DNA from: Macrolepiota albuminosa
Taxonomy: Eukaryota > Basidiomycota > Agaricomycetes > Agaricales > Agaricaceae
Assembly (NCBI GenBank): GCA_027475525.1
Contig: JAMWFC010000044.1
Coordinates: 1,365,340-1,429,339, forward strand
Direction of reading: 5' to 3'
Length of the DNA stretch: 64,000 nucleotides
Position 1 is the stretch's first letter, and every line of letters starts with the position of its first letter. Shown piece by piece: positions 54,747 through 64,000 of the stretch. Below the pieces are notes generated by a model. The model made no database searches, was not told the DNA's origin, and saw nothing but the letters and a program-made list of their open reading frames with translations. The position numbers and the translations under genes are program-made.

Positions 54747-55699
54747 ACTGGAGAGGGCAGAGACCAGGCCTGATCATGTGGAGCATGAAGGGTTGATAGT
54801 AGGCTTTGAAGCTAATCATGAAAGGAACTGAATACTAAATGTTGATAGTGGGTGTTGGAGCTAATCATGCAAAGAATCAAATACAGGTGATGGGGTGCTG
54901 GATGTGCCAGAGGTGGGTATTGGGTCTGATTGGCTGGACTCAGCCTGTTAGAAAACAGACCTAAGAACTAAGAACAAGTGTAAGTTATTCTACAGTCCAG
55001 TCAATAAATGTGTGATTTCTTTAGTATGTAATGTAATGTACCCTCAGTCTGATGTGAGTGACTGAGGGTTTCTAGCTATGGCAGTCCAATATAAGTATTC
55101 ATAGTGAAAAATAGGGCCATTGTCCACCAGACAACAGTAAGTTATAACATTAAGGCACAATGTAAGTATGATGGCTCTGATGACAGATGGCAAGTGTCTG
55201 TCTGATATATCAAAAGTCTCAGCCTGGTGTTTGATGGCCCAGCACCCTCTGAGGGTTTGAAGATGATAAGGTGGCTGGCAAGGTTCTTGACAAGAGTCTT
55301 GGCAAGGGTGCTCTGGGACTAGAGTGGAGCTGTGTACCAGTAAATTGATGTGGGTCATGACAGTGGTGGCCTTGACAATAACCAACACTCCTCACCACAG
55401 ACAATGCTCCTCCTCATGTGCAGGATCATGGAAGTGTCATCAAAAGCCAAAGAGGAGGCAGAGTTTAAAGAATGCTAGAATGAGAAGTATTGTGCCAGAT
55501 TCAAGAACCTATGAGATAGACTATGAGGTAGTCAAAAGAATCCTCAGTATATCATGACAGATAGCAACTATTATTCATATCTATGGGATAGTCAAAAGAC
55601 TACTCATTACAACACAATTAGGAAACAATATTGTACACAGTAATAGAGCACTTACATCCTCAGTGTACTGCCATCATGACAGATAACAACTGAGGATGA
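54747..55699. mobile_element. CpG-free LTR debris
   Basis: It contains an LTR-like start TGTTAGAAAACAG at about 54949, a CCCTCAGT hairpin at 55040-55069, an AATATAAG box near 55091 and AAGGCACAATGTAAG near 55152, all matching the relic at 48970-49169. No CG dinucleotide was found. No gene is supported. Confidence 0.5.
55040..55069. promoter_or_regulatory. CCCTCAGT hairpin, copy 2
   Basis: ACCCTCAGTC then 10 nt then GACTGAGGGT, a perfect 10-bp stem, with AATATAAG about 20 bp downstream. Confidence 0.6.
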
Positions 55700-56990
55700 T
55701 GTGTCATTTGAATGTGCTTCTAAACTCTAATCATGTGATCATATAGTACAACTGACTCAATATGACAGTAACCATCTAACAAGAAGGGCCTTGATGAAGA
55801 TGGTTAGCAACATTATCTTTTGATGGGGTATATGCTAAACTTAGTTCTCCAGATTAAACATGGTTATATAGAAAATAATATTTAATGTACCCTTGCATGT
55901 AGGAGAGGGTCTTCTGATAGTACTATAGTTGAATCATTGTTGTAGAACATGCATGTAGGATGTGAGGGTGAAATGATAGACTATGTCTTTCATTAACATG
56001 CAAAGCCATATGCATTATTTAAGAACTCTCAAATATGGCCATGTACTCAGCTTTGCATGACAAGGCTGTAACTATTTTCTATTTCATCTAGTGTTGAAAC
56101 AGCTAGCCAAGTTTGAATCAGTATACTCTGTTAACATTATGTTGCTTTTTTTCCCTCCTAGTTGGAACTGCAGCCCTCACATGCCTTTCAAATATTGAAC
56201 TAGGTCAATGGGTGGTGTTACAGTAAGGTGTAGCATAGGAGTCAAGGTATTGGAATAGTTCTTAGATATTAAAGATGATATCAAGCTGTGTAAATAGGAA
56301 TAAATAGAGAAGGCAACCTGCCAACTGTCAATAGAGGATGTGCTATAGGGTGTTTTACTCCTCTTTAGAGAATATGCTGTAGTTGATCCATCAAAGTTTT
56401 GAATCTGAGTCCATGAGTAAGGATAGTTGTATTACATCTCTTTAGCCAAATTTCCATACAACTCAATAAGTGCTGTTTGGAGGCATTTGACAGTGCAGTT
56501 TAAATGATCCAATTGTACAGCAATGCCAATCACAAAGCATGGAAGTGCAAGGTCAGACATTGTCCAGACCTGACATATCTGTTATTTGAACCAACTGTTT
56601 TTTTTGCAGCTGGCAGTGGGAAAAAAATCATTGACATACAAGGTGGTGACTATAGTGTTCTGGTATGGTAGATGCATAATTAACATGATAATTGTTTGAG
56701 CTTTCATAACATTATATTCTCATTCATAGTCTTGTTCTAGATATGCACCACTTGTTTCATGCTTTACAGTCTTTTCTCCAGCATCTATATCCAATTTTCC
56801 TTTCCCTTCTCCTTGAATTTGTTTGGTTGCTTCATATTGGACCTCATTTTTAGTGATAACACCATAGAAAAAAGCTGTCTTGATGTTGATCTAAATTGTA
56901 TTCCACCCTTTTGCGGCTGCAAGATTAACTAATACATACCATGGTTCTATATTTGTTGGTGAGGGGTCAAGATAAGCACAGAGAGTCGTG
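55700..56990 (-). pseudogene. Ancient Ty1/copia pol relic
   Basis: The minus strand reads NLAAAKGWNTI, then INIKTAFFYGVI (the QIDIKTAFLYG block of copia reverse transcriptase), then PCFVIGIAVQLDHLNCTVK (the FxVGIAIERD...IKLSQ block), then AEYMAIFESS (the RNase H EAEYMA block) near 56060-56040. It is full of stops and frameshifts and has no CG dinucleotide until 56913. It is a different copia lineage from elements 1 and 2. Its upstream edge lies about 100 bp from the start codon of the next gene. Confidence 0.75.
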
Positions 56991-57083
56991 GCAACTAAGT
57001 CGATCAATGGATCACCGGGCCGCAAGGAGATCGGGATCAAAAATTTCCCAGGAGATGGTGGTTCTACTGTACCTCCTGCCACG

Positions 57084-57875
57084 ATGACAGGCATTCTCGA
57101 GGTCGAGGACGCAGAACAGCGCCTTGACCGTCTCCGTGCGCCACTCCTCATACGTTGACTGCTGTTGCTGACATGTGCCAGAAAATGCATTCCAAAGACT
57201 CAACAATACAACCCCCTGCAAACCTGTGCTCACCAACCTGAGTTTGCACAACGTAGAGACTACACTCTCCAAACCGCAGTTCATACCTCCTCCAACTGAC
57301 CGTGCGTCTTCCCCCCCATCTCATCCTCTGGCCCCAACTGCTGACGTCGTGTACAGTCCTCTCGCGCGTCCAAGCCTTCCTCCCCGCTCTTGAGGCGTCA
57401 AACGCACTTCTCTCCTCTCAGGACCCCACAGATCTTGACATAGAGCACATCGACGGCAGCCCAGGGCCATATATAGAGATGGTGCGTTTCTCCTCTGTCC
57501 TTTTCGTTCATACCTTACCCCCCATCACGTTTCTTCCAGAACCTCGGTCTCGGTCTCTTCGACGTCACAGGATCCACTTCCCCGTCCATGAACGTCTCCG
57601 ACGTTCCGACGTTCCCACTCTCCAAGTCCCCATCCGCCTCAAGCGATTCTTCGACTTCGATCACGAGTTCGTCGTCAATGTCGTCCGATGACTGGGACAG
57701 CGACGAGAGTTCGGACACGGAGATCATCACGTCCTTCAAGTCCGTAAGACCTCTCAAGCCGCTTCCACGACGTGCGATACGACAGATGCAGACACAGCTT
57801 CGTCCAGGCATCGTGGTGCTTGGTGAAAACAGCTCTACGTCGAAATGTTGTGTTCGGAATGCCGAGGAGGGATAG
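57084..57875 (+). CDS. NOPCHAP1/DUF4598-like protein
   Basis: Four exons (57084-57135, 57182-57301, 57357-57481, 57540-57875) sum to 210 residues. The start MTGILEVEDAEQRLDRLQNA runs across the first intron; it is the only ATG that keeps the frame. The conserved core RVQAFLPALEASN...YIEM|NLGLGLFD fits the DUF4598 family (human NOPCHAP1, a client-loading factor for box C/D snoRNP assembly with R2TP). An acidic Ser-rich stretch (SSMSSDDWDSDESSD) and a basic end (RPLKPLPRRAIRQ) follow. The family assignment rests on this core alone. It is a single gene flanked by transposon debris on both sides, with introns of 46, 55 and 58 nt. Confidence 0.72.
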
Positions 57876-58763
57876 AAGGATGTGTGTAGCTCGTAGGTGT
57901 GCTCCGATCTTTTCTTGTTCTTTATTCGTGTTTTACTCTAGCGACTTTCCCATCTTTCTGTCAACACTTTTCTCTGCCTCGTCTTTCCTTCGCTCCGTCT
58001 GACATTACTTACTGCCATAACTACTTACCTAGGTACCGTACCACGTATGATCCATATCTTGTACCATATCTCCACATTTATACAAACTCCACTCGATTTT
58101 TTAACGTCTGCTTGGAGCCATAAGCATCCGTGTCCCCATCGTCTACAGTGCGTAAGTAAAGCACGTCCTCCCAACCGTGTCTTGAATATTTGTTCATTTC
58201 GATATCTAGTGACTCCTTCGAGCCGCGAAAGAGAAGAGTACTCAACGAAGCTAAGGACTGACATCAAGAGCATGTTCTGGTAGGCAACCAAATTCTTGTG
58301 TAAAGCCTGTGAGAGTCTTATCTGGCAAGTGTCTTAGGGTTAGTTAGGTTAAAGATCAGGGATGAGCATGTAGAGTCAAATGATCAGCTTTCTCAGCAGA
58401 TTAGTCACGAAAAAATACTTGCAAGCAATCTGTCACAGCATAGCACAAAATAACGATGTAATAACTGGAGTTCACGGATCGAAAGATATTTATTTAGTAA
58501 GTACGTTTATATAGTGATGGATACCTTGCAGAATATATATTATCTTTTATCCTCAAGACATTCTGCGTTATGCTGTGTCACGACAGCTGAGGTCAGGACC
58601 TGTTCTTTATCCACTTGACAGACTGTAAACTAGCTTTATGTGTGTTAGAAACAGAAAGACTCAGTCGGTATGTCAACGACTCTATTGGTGCAAGTACCTG
58701 TTAGACACAGAAAGACTATGTACAATAATACTGGTATACGTGCAGTATGATCTAAGTATGCTC

Positions 58764-58792
58764 ACCTCAGTCGGTATGTCAATGACTGAGGT
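58764..58792. promoter_or_regulatory. CCTCAGT hairpin, copy 3
   Basis: ACCTCAGTC then 11 nt then GACTGAGGT, a 9-bp perfect stem. No TATA-like box follows at the usual distance. Confidence 0.5.
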
Positions 58793-59934
58793 GTTCGTAG
58801 TTCCGAATCCAACACAACACTTCCCAACTGTACAGTTCCATGATTTCCTAATCTGTATTTCCCTCTGCGGCGGTGGCGCTGGGTCAGGTGGCGAGTGCGC
58901 CTCCACGATCCATCTCCAACAATGTGCAAGTCAGTGTAGTAGTACGTCTATTCCTTGAGCAGTGTGTAATGTTGCCTACAGCATACGATGTACTGAAGGT
59001 GTGCTACACAAGGTGTCCCTATAGTATGAAAGTGTGACAGTTAGAAATGATAATGAGGATCGTGAGCGAACAAAGGAACGATGTTGTGCAGCATGCCGTA
59101 TAGCGCATAGAAAGAATCCACTATTTTTGTAGTGTGAAGTTCCCAAGTTTATTTAGTACAACTTTAATGATAAGTAATTTGTTATTGTACCTGAATCTCG
59201 CAGGTCTAAGAACTTCAGAATAGTACATACTCAAGTACTACTATCATGTCTCGGGAGCCAGTGATGTAATTAAGAATCCACATGCACAAAACTGAATATG
59301 GTTACATAGAAGTGAAATAAATCGAGTGGCGCAAGGTGAGTGATTTTGATATGAGTGATTTGGAGGTCAGTTGGCGTAATCTTCGACAGAGACAATGGCG
59401 TTGAGGATTGACGATGTACTCGTACCGTTCTACAACTTTGGTGGCAACAGAGGTACAACGTAGTCAAAAACAGTATATAATTTGTTCTGTGTTATTGAAT
59501 GACGGCCCGGGGGACGTTGCAAGTAAACTTTCTGCAGGGTGTCAAAGTAAAATAGTATGTGGCATTTGCTCGAAAACTAGAGTACGTTGGTGGCAAAAGT
59601 ATCTTTGACATGTCAGTTGCTTATGTTCAGGTTTGTTTTATGATACTCCTAGACACATGGACAATACATTCGCTGGACGAGTTATCCACTTTTACATGTT
59701 TAACTCATACTCTCTTATGCGTGTACCGTGTATACATACATCGGTATCGCCTCTGTATCGAATTTCTATTTGGTGGAATAAGATTCGTCAGAAGGATCAT
59801 GAAAAATCCCCATGAAATGTCGGCGCTGTGTTCCGTAAGGACGACGTAAATCCGAATCGGGAGACGACCATATTCTTTCCGATTTTGCATAGAAACATTC
59901 TGGTTGTCGAACCATTGACGTAATCAACTGGACC

Positions 59935-60088
59935 ACTCATCCTCTGGTCACGATTCAACATATTGTAAGAGAACCTCGTTTTGAATTCTTCTTCACTGAG
60001 CTCTGAGGACAACTCATCCTCTGGTCACGATTCAACATATTGTAAGAGAACCTCGTTTTGAATTCTTCTTCACTGAGCTCTGAGGACA
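59935..60088. repeat. 77-bp perfect tandem duplication (site 6)
   Basis: The unit starting ACTCATCCTCTGGTCACG occurs at 59935 and at 60012, an offset of 77. It is intergenic. Confidence 0.95.
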
Positions 60089-60133
60089 ACAGAATAGCAC
60101 GATGATCAGCTCTTGAAGAGAAACAAGGGAATC

Positions 60134-61420
60134 TGTTGGGGATGTGATATCGTGACGAATACCACGGACACGATGCCAGGGCCACTCATGGCCACCAACC
60201 GCTTTGTGCCGCCACATCCTGCTTTGTCCAGCATATGAATATTAATCCGTCGTAGACACATACTACCCTCAGTTCGTTGACACGCACTGAGGGTACGTCT
60301 TATATAACCGTTGTGGTAGGGGAGAATGGGTCATAGATGGGAACTGGGCAAGAGACGAGTTATACGAGTGAAGGAAAATAATTAAAGAAGAAGTAGAAGT
60401 GGAGTGGAGGCCTCCCGAAACGGAGGATGAGGACGCAAGCGAGGAATGCAGAGAAAAAGGAATGGACGGTGATTCTGGGGAGAATGACAGAGAAAAAGAA
60501 TAGCGAAGGCTTGGGGAGTGATCGAAGGGTCAGGGGATGATCGATGATCGAAAACCTTATTCCGAGACCGTCCAACGGTTGGAAAGCTTATTGGAGACGA
60601 TTGAGTGAAAGTGACGAGTTAAGGTTTAGATTATGAGACCAACCGATAGTCGAAACCTAAATTAGATGATCGAAGAGATGTAGGAAATGTATAAAAGAGA
60701 CGAAAGTAGGAGAGAAATACAGGTTTCTATACCCCACATCTCCTGGTCTTGAGCTCAGCTTGATTCGCACGCCTCGAAACTCTGTCTCGTCGTCGTCTGG
60801 TCTACTCTCAGAGTCTCGTTCTGTCTGGCGTTCTTCTGGCTTCGTAGACGTCTGATCCGACGTCAAGCCTTGCACGTACGCTGTCCTCGGCAGCGTGCTC
60901 GGTACTTCTCGGCTTCTCGATATCCTGTGCTTCTCTGTCTCGGCTCTGTCTTCCTCTCGGCTCTGTTCTCGGCTGTTCGGCTTCTTGGAGTCCGAGCGTC
61001 TTGACTATCTTCGACTTTGCTTGTGTCTGCCTCGGCTTGATTCTCCACTTGTTCGCTTGACTCGGCTTCTCTGCTTTAGCTTCGGCTCTGTTCTCGGCCT
61101 ACTGGCTCTTTGATTTCTTAACGTCTCGAATCTTCTGCTAGACGACCTCCTTGACTGTCTTGACTCAGCTTCTGCTCTTCTTCTCGGAACTTCAGTCTTC
61201 TGCTGTACCCTCTCTCTCTGACTACTGGGACACTCTCGGTCTCTCTGGTGTTCACTTTCTTTTTGCTCCACGATTTTTCTCCTCAACGCGACGAACGTTA
61301 CCCTACGTTTACGACGCATATACACATTTTACTGCCTAACTCGACCTCCACCCTTACTCTCCGCTTCCGACTCCTTCGACCTCGAATTCGATCCATCAGG
61401 TAGCCCACCCCACTGCCACA
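60134..61420 (+). mobile_element. 5' LTR of a young Ty3/gypsy element
   Basis: The right end (...CCACTGCCACA at 61420) is fixed by the primer-binding site three bases later. The left end is less sure: TGTTGGGGATGTGATATCG at 60134 is the best TG start. The LTR contains a CCCTCAGT hairpin (60265-60294), a TATATAACC box at about 60301 and a long CT-rich transcribed part with repeated CTCGGCT/TTCTCGG words. The 3' LTR lies beyond the window. Confidence 0.55.
60265..60294. promoter_or_regulatory. CCCTCAGT hairpin, copy 4
   Basis: ACCCTCAGT then 12 nt then ACTGAGGGT, a 9-bp perfect stem, followed within 10 bp by TATATAACC. It is the copy in the young gypsy LTR. Confidence 0.6.
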
Positions 61421-61423
61421 GAT

Positions 61424-61438
61424 TGGTGACCGAGACAG
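61424..61438 (+). promoter_or_regulatory. Gypsy primer-binding site
   Basis: TGGTGACCGAGACAG starts three bases after the LTR end. It is complementary to a tRNA 3' end of the form CTGTCTCGGTCACCA, including the CCA, as expected for tRNA-primed minus-strand synthesis. The tRNA identity was not determined. Confidence 0.75.
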
Positions 61439-61495
61439 GGGGTTATTCAGGCGTATTTAGGATCGACATTAGCATTGAAGGAAAGGGTAGAAGTG

Positions 61496-64000
61496 ATGGA
61501 GGAAAACTCGGAATCGTCGAGCCAGGCTTCTGCCGGCACCCAGACCTCTTCCGAAAGTAGTATCGGACAGGCACCCTCAGGTGTCCAGACTCCTTCCGGA
61601 GGATGTAACAACGCCATTCCTATGCCCGCACCGCACGATAGACACGCACCATACTTCGACGGAAATCGGGTACAAGATTTTTTGGATTCGTTGGAACATC
61701 ATGCGGATAGAGCGAAGATTATACATTCACAACTCCCTGGTTATGTGCTTCGCTACTGTTCGAGGAAGGTAAAGAGGGTGATTGAGAATATGCCGGAATT
61801 GGGAACGGATGATTGGGTGGCGTTGAGGGTGTTGTTGATTGACTTGTATGGGATGAATGAATCGGAGCCGGTGGTAAATTTGGAATCGTTTTGGGCTTGG
61901 ACGACGAAGCATGGGATGGAAGGGAGCATAACGTCGAAACACGAGGTGGGAGAATATTACAGGCAGTTTAAAAGGCTATCGGTTCCATTGACGCAAGCGC
62001 CACGACGTATTACGGAACACGACTTGAACTGGTGCTTTTATCGAGGGATCCCGGATGAATTAAGACAGAGGATCAGTAGGAAAGTTCCAACGGAGAATGA
62101 GACGACAACGAACCCGCCGACGATCGAAAACCAAATGAAATGGTTACTAGCGGAGTTTAACGTTCTAAATATCAATAACGTACGAGCCCCGATCGTGATG
62201 CCGGAAAGTGGGGAGGAATCGGATGGAACGGACGACGAGTCGGAGAAAAGAGGGTGGAGAGCTGAGAAAAGGAAGAAGAAGAAAACTTCGAGAACGAACG
62301 GACCGGAACCGTCGGTCAAAGTGATACCTGCGAATAATGGAGGGATGGAGGAGATTCAGAAAAGTATGGAACAATTAAAAATTGCTATGGTCGAGGGGTT
62401 TAGAGCGCAAAGTAACATGTTGAGCGGGAATTCGACGGGACGGTCGACAGGTCAGAGGTGTGCGATGGGAGGGTGCAGGTGCCCAGAGGAACACGACTTT
62501 GGGTACAATAATTGCCCTCAGACACACAAGCTCCTCGAAGAAGAATTGATTCGATACGACAAGCGTGGGCGTTTGGTGTTAATAGGTGGGGAGGAGTTGC
62601 CGCCACCAACGAGAGAAGTAGGGGGCGTAGCACAAAAGATTCGGGACATGAGAATAAGGAGAGCCGAAACAAAAGGGAAGATGGTCGAAAAGAGAGACGT
62701 CCCTCCGCATATGGTCTCGACGAGTCTGGCGGAACTACAGTTGGATGGCAGGGATGTGTTGACAAGAGAAGCGTTTGGGGTAGCGATGGTTGAGTCAACG
62801 CCCGCGTGGAGAGTCGCGGCGAGCCCTGCAATTCGGACTCAAAAGGACGACGTGCGACACGATCCGACGAAGCGAACCCCTACGATTAAAATCCCTGCCA
62901 AGGCTAATAATCCTAGTACAACAAAGGAGCCGCGGCTGACGAAAGAGCAGCAGCGAGAGGTTGAGAAGAAGGGGGCGGAAGCGGAAGGGGGGAAAAAGTC
63001 GACTGCACCCAAACCACACGAATCTAGGGTACCACATCACCCACCTCCTCCTACGCAGAATACGAGAACTGGTCCGGAAAAGAAGGAAAGAATGGATGGC
63101 GGGGGGAAAGGGCATTCGACGTATCATTTCACGTCTACGGTCCAGGAAAAAGTGGATATGGATGCGGTCGAGGCAAAGTTGCTGGACGAGACCATGGTTA
63201 CGATGACCGTCGGACAGTTTTTGGGATGTTCCCCGGAGTTCCAGAAGCGAATGGCGGCTATGACGAGAACTCGCCGAGAGTATATGGATAAGATGGTCGT
63301 GGCCAATAAGGTGGAGCAATTTGACGAGGACATGTGTCCTTGTGGATGTGCAGAGCTGAGGACGGAAGGAGTCCGTGAGGAAGAGGGAGAGGAAGAGGAA
63401 TATGAAGGGTCGAAGGTGCATGTGGAGTTCGACGCGGAAGCAATTACTGGAGAAGCGATCGAAGTAAGATATGCGTCTGCCGTTAAACTTCACAAACGGC
63501 CGGTACCGCTGTTCGCTATGGTAACAGGAAAGTTTGAAGGAACGTTCGGAGGAGTAAAAACGGTCTTTATGGTGGACACTGGATCCGAATTGAACTTATG
63601 CCCTGGGTATTTATACGAGAAAACTCAGTTATCTCTGGACTTGGACGGCACAAGATGGTCGTTAAAAGGAATACATGGAGACCCGGTCAGGTTGAAGGGG
63701 TGTGCTAGAGACGTATCGGTTAGGATAGGTGGACATGCGTTCGATCACCATTTCTTCGTAAATGGGGCGGTGAGGGGATCTGAAGGATCAGGAGACGTAA
63801 TTCTCGGTCAACCATGGTTACAATGGTACACGGCGTGCATACAATACGACAGGACAGGGGGAATGACTATGAGAGTATGGCAAGAAGGGTATCAGGGAGA
63901 CCGGGCGACGTTATCGGTACCTTTGACGGCGCCGAACGAAGTAAGAAACAAGGAGACATTGGAAGTTTTGGGACATAATAGGTGTAAACGACATCCAACT
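61496..64000 (+). CDS. Ty3/gypsy Gag-protease frame (partial, runs off window)
   Basis: From ATG 61496 (MEENSESSSQAS) the frame is open for 835 codons to the window end, with no stop. The Gag capsid-like part has YFDGNRVQDFLDSLE, VLRYCSRKVKRVIENMPELG, EYYRQFKRLSVPLTQ and WCFYRGIPDELRQ. A Cys/His cluster (C322, C327, C329, H333, C340) is followed by LIRYDKRGRLVL, as in agaricomycete gypsy Gags. A charged linker leads to an aspartic protease, VDTGSELNLCPG (D694) and VILGQPWLQWY (769 on). Reverse transcriptase and integrase should follow outside. The open frame and ample CG content indicate a young, possibly active element. Confidence 0.93.
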   Translation, partial: MEENSESSSQASAGTQTSSESSIGQAPSGVQTPSGGCNNAIPMPAPHDRHAPYFDGNRVQDFLDSLEHHADRAKIIHSQLPGYVLRYCSRKVKRVIENMPELGTDDWVALRVLLIDLYGMNESEPVVNLESFWAWTTKHGMEGSITSKHEVGEYYRQFKRLSVPLTQAPRRITEHDLNWCFYRGIPDELRQRISRKVPTENETTTNPPTIENQMKWLLAEFNVLNINNVRAPIVMPESGEESDGTDDESEKRGWRAEKRKKKKTSRTNGPEPSVKVIPANNGGMEEIQKSMEQLKIAMVEGFRAQSNMLSGNSTGRSTGQRCAMGGCRCPEEHDFGYNNCPQTHKLLEEELIRYDKRGRLVLIGGEELPPPTREVGGVAQKIRDMRIRRAETKGKMVEKRDVPPHMVSTSLAELQLDGRDVLTREAFGVAMVESTPAWRVAASPAIRTQKDDVRHDPTKRTPTIKIPAKANNPSTTKEPRLTKEQQREVEKKGAEAEGGKKSTAPKPHESRVPHHPPPPTQNTRTGPEKKERMDGGGKGHSTYHFTSTVQEKVDMDAVEAKLLDETMVTMTVGQFLGCSPEFQKRMAAMTRTRREYMDKMVVANKVEQFDEDMCPCGCAELRTEGVREEEGEEEEYEGSKVHVEFDAEAITGEAIEVRYASAVKLHKRPVPLFAMVTGKFEGTFGGVKTVFMVDTGSELNLCPGYLYEKTQLSLDLDGTRWSLKGIHGDPVRLKGCARDVSVRIGGHAFDHHFFVNGAVRGSEGSGDVILGQPWLQWYTACIQYDRTGGMTMRVWQEGYQGDRATLSVPLTAPNEVRNKETLEVLGHNRCKRHPT

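Larger units (their letters stand above)
57876..60133. other. Intergenic and LTR-relic region
   Basis: The first part is the 3' flank of the gene. From about 58638 there are LTR-like starts (GTGTTAGAAACAGAAAGAC, then TGTTAGACACAGAAAGAC at 58699) and a CCTCAGT hairpin at 58764-58792. A perfect 77-bp duplication lies at 59935-60088. Short frames (58047-58283, 59559-59849) have no recognisable motifs. No gene is supported. Confidence 0.4.

Noticed and set aside
57175..57393. Independent 72-codon frame starting near 57175
   Set aside because: It has no ATG and is exon 2 of the NOPCHAP1-like gene read into the next intron.
62795..63493. 232-codon minus-strand frame in the gypsy element
   Set aside because: It lies opposite the open Gag-protease frame, which has clear protease motifs; the minus frame has none.

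Overview
The window looks like a chromosomal segment of an agaricomycete (mushroom-forming) basidiomycete. The evidence is many short introns (about 37-85 nt, one of 290 nt) with GTRNGT-like donors and CTRAY-like branch sites, proteins typical of the group (DUF6699-like, a cytoplasmic-tailed single-pass membrane family, MADS-box, CYSTM), and Ty1/copia, Ty3/gypsy and Tc1/mariner elements. No rRNA, convincing tRNA, CRISPR array or bacterial-type operon was seen.

Layout: (1) 1-7.9 kb is a block of old, CpG-less retroelement debris: LTR pieces, a Ty3/gypsy pol relic on the minus strand split by a solo LTR, and a Tc1/mariner tail. (2) 8.4-26.4 kb is a gene island: a CYSTM micro-protein, a BTB protein directly followed by (perhaps fused to) a CAP-Gly protein, a DEAD-box helicase, an F-box protein, a MADS-box factor, two tandem nucleotidyltransferase-like paralogues and a 3-ketoacyl-CoA thiolase. 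(3) 26.5-35.8 kb is repeat-rich: two solo LTRs nested in each other with perfect target duplications, a Tc1/mariner relic, A-tract repeats and decayed sequence. (4) 35.9-43.5 kb is a second gene island: a DUF6699-like protein, a secreted Cys-rich protein and two tandem single-pass membrane paralogues. (5) 43.9-56.9 kb holds two full-length Ty1/copia elements of one family in opposite orientation (one intact with identical LTRs, one with three stops), LTR relics and an old copia pol fragment. (6) 57.1-57.9 kb is a lone NOPCHAP1/DUF4598-like gene. (7) 58-64 kb contains LTR relics and a young Ty3/gypsy element whose gag-protease frame is open to the window end.

Two features cut across the whole window. 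First, six perfect tandem duplications are each exactly 77 bp, in unrelated sequences; this is best explained as unmerged k-mer overlaps from assembly, and it affects two gene models and two LTRs. Second, the older repeat blocks have lost every CG dinucleotide over 1.7-2.2 kb stretches, while genes and young elements keep theirs; this is the footprint of CpG methylation and deamination.

The gene models were assembled by hand from conserved motifs, splice signals and reading-frame continuity; most multi-exon models sum to a multiple of three. Family names come from recognition of motifs, not from a search.
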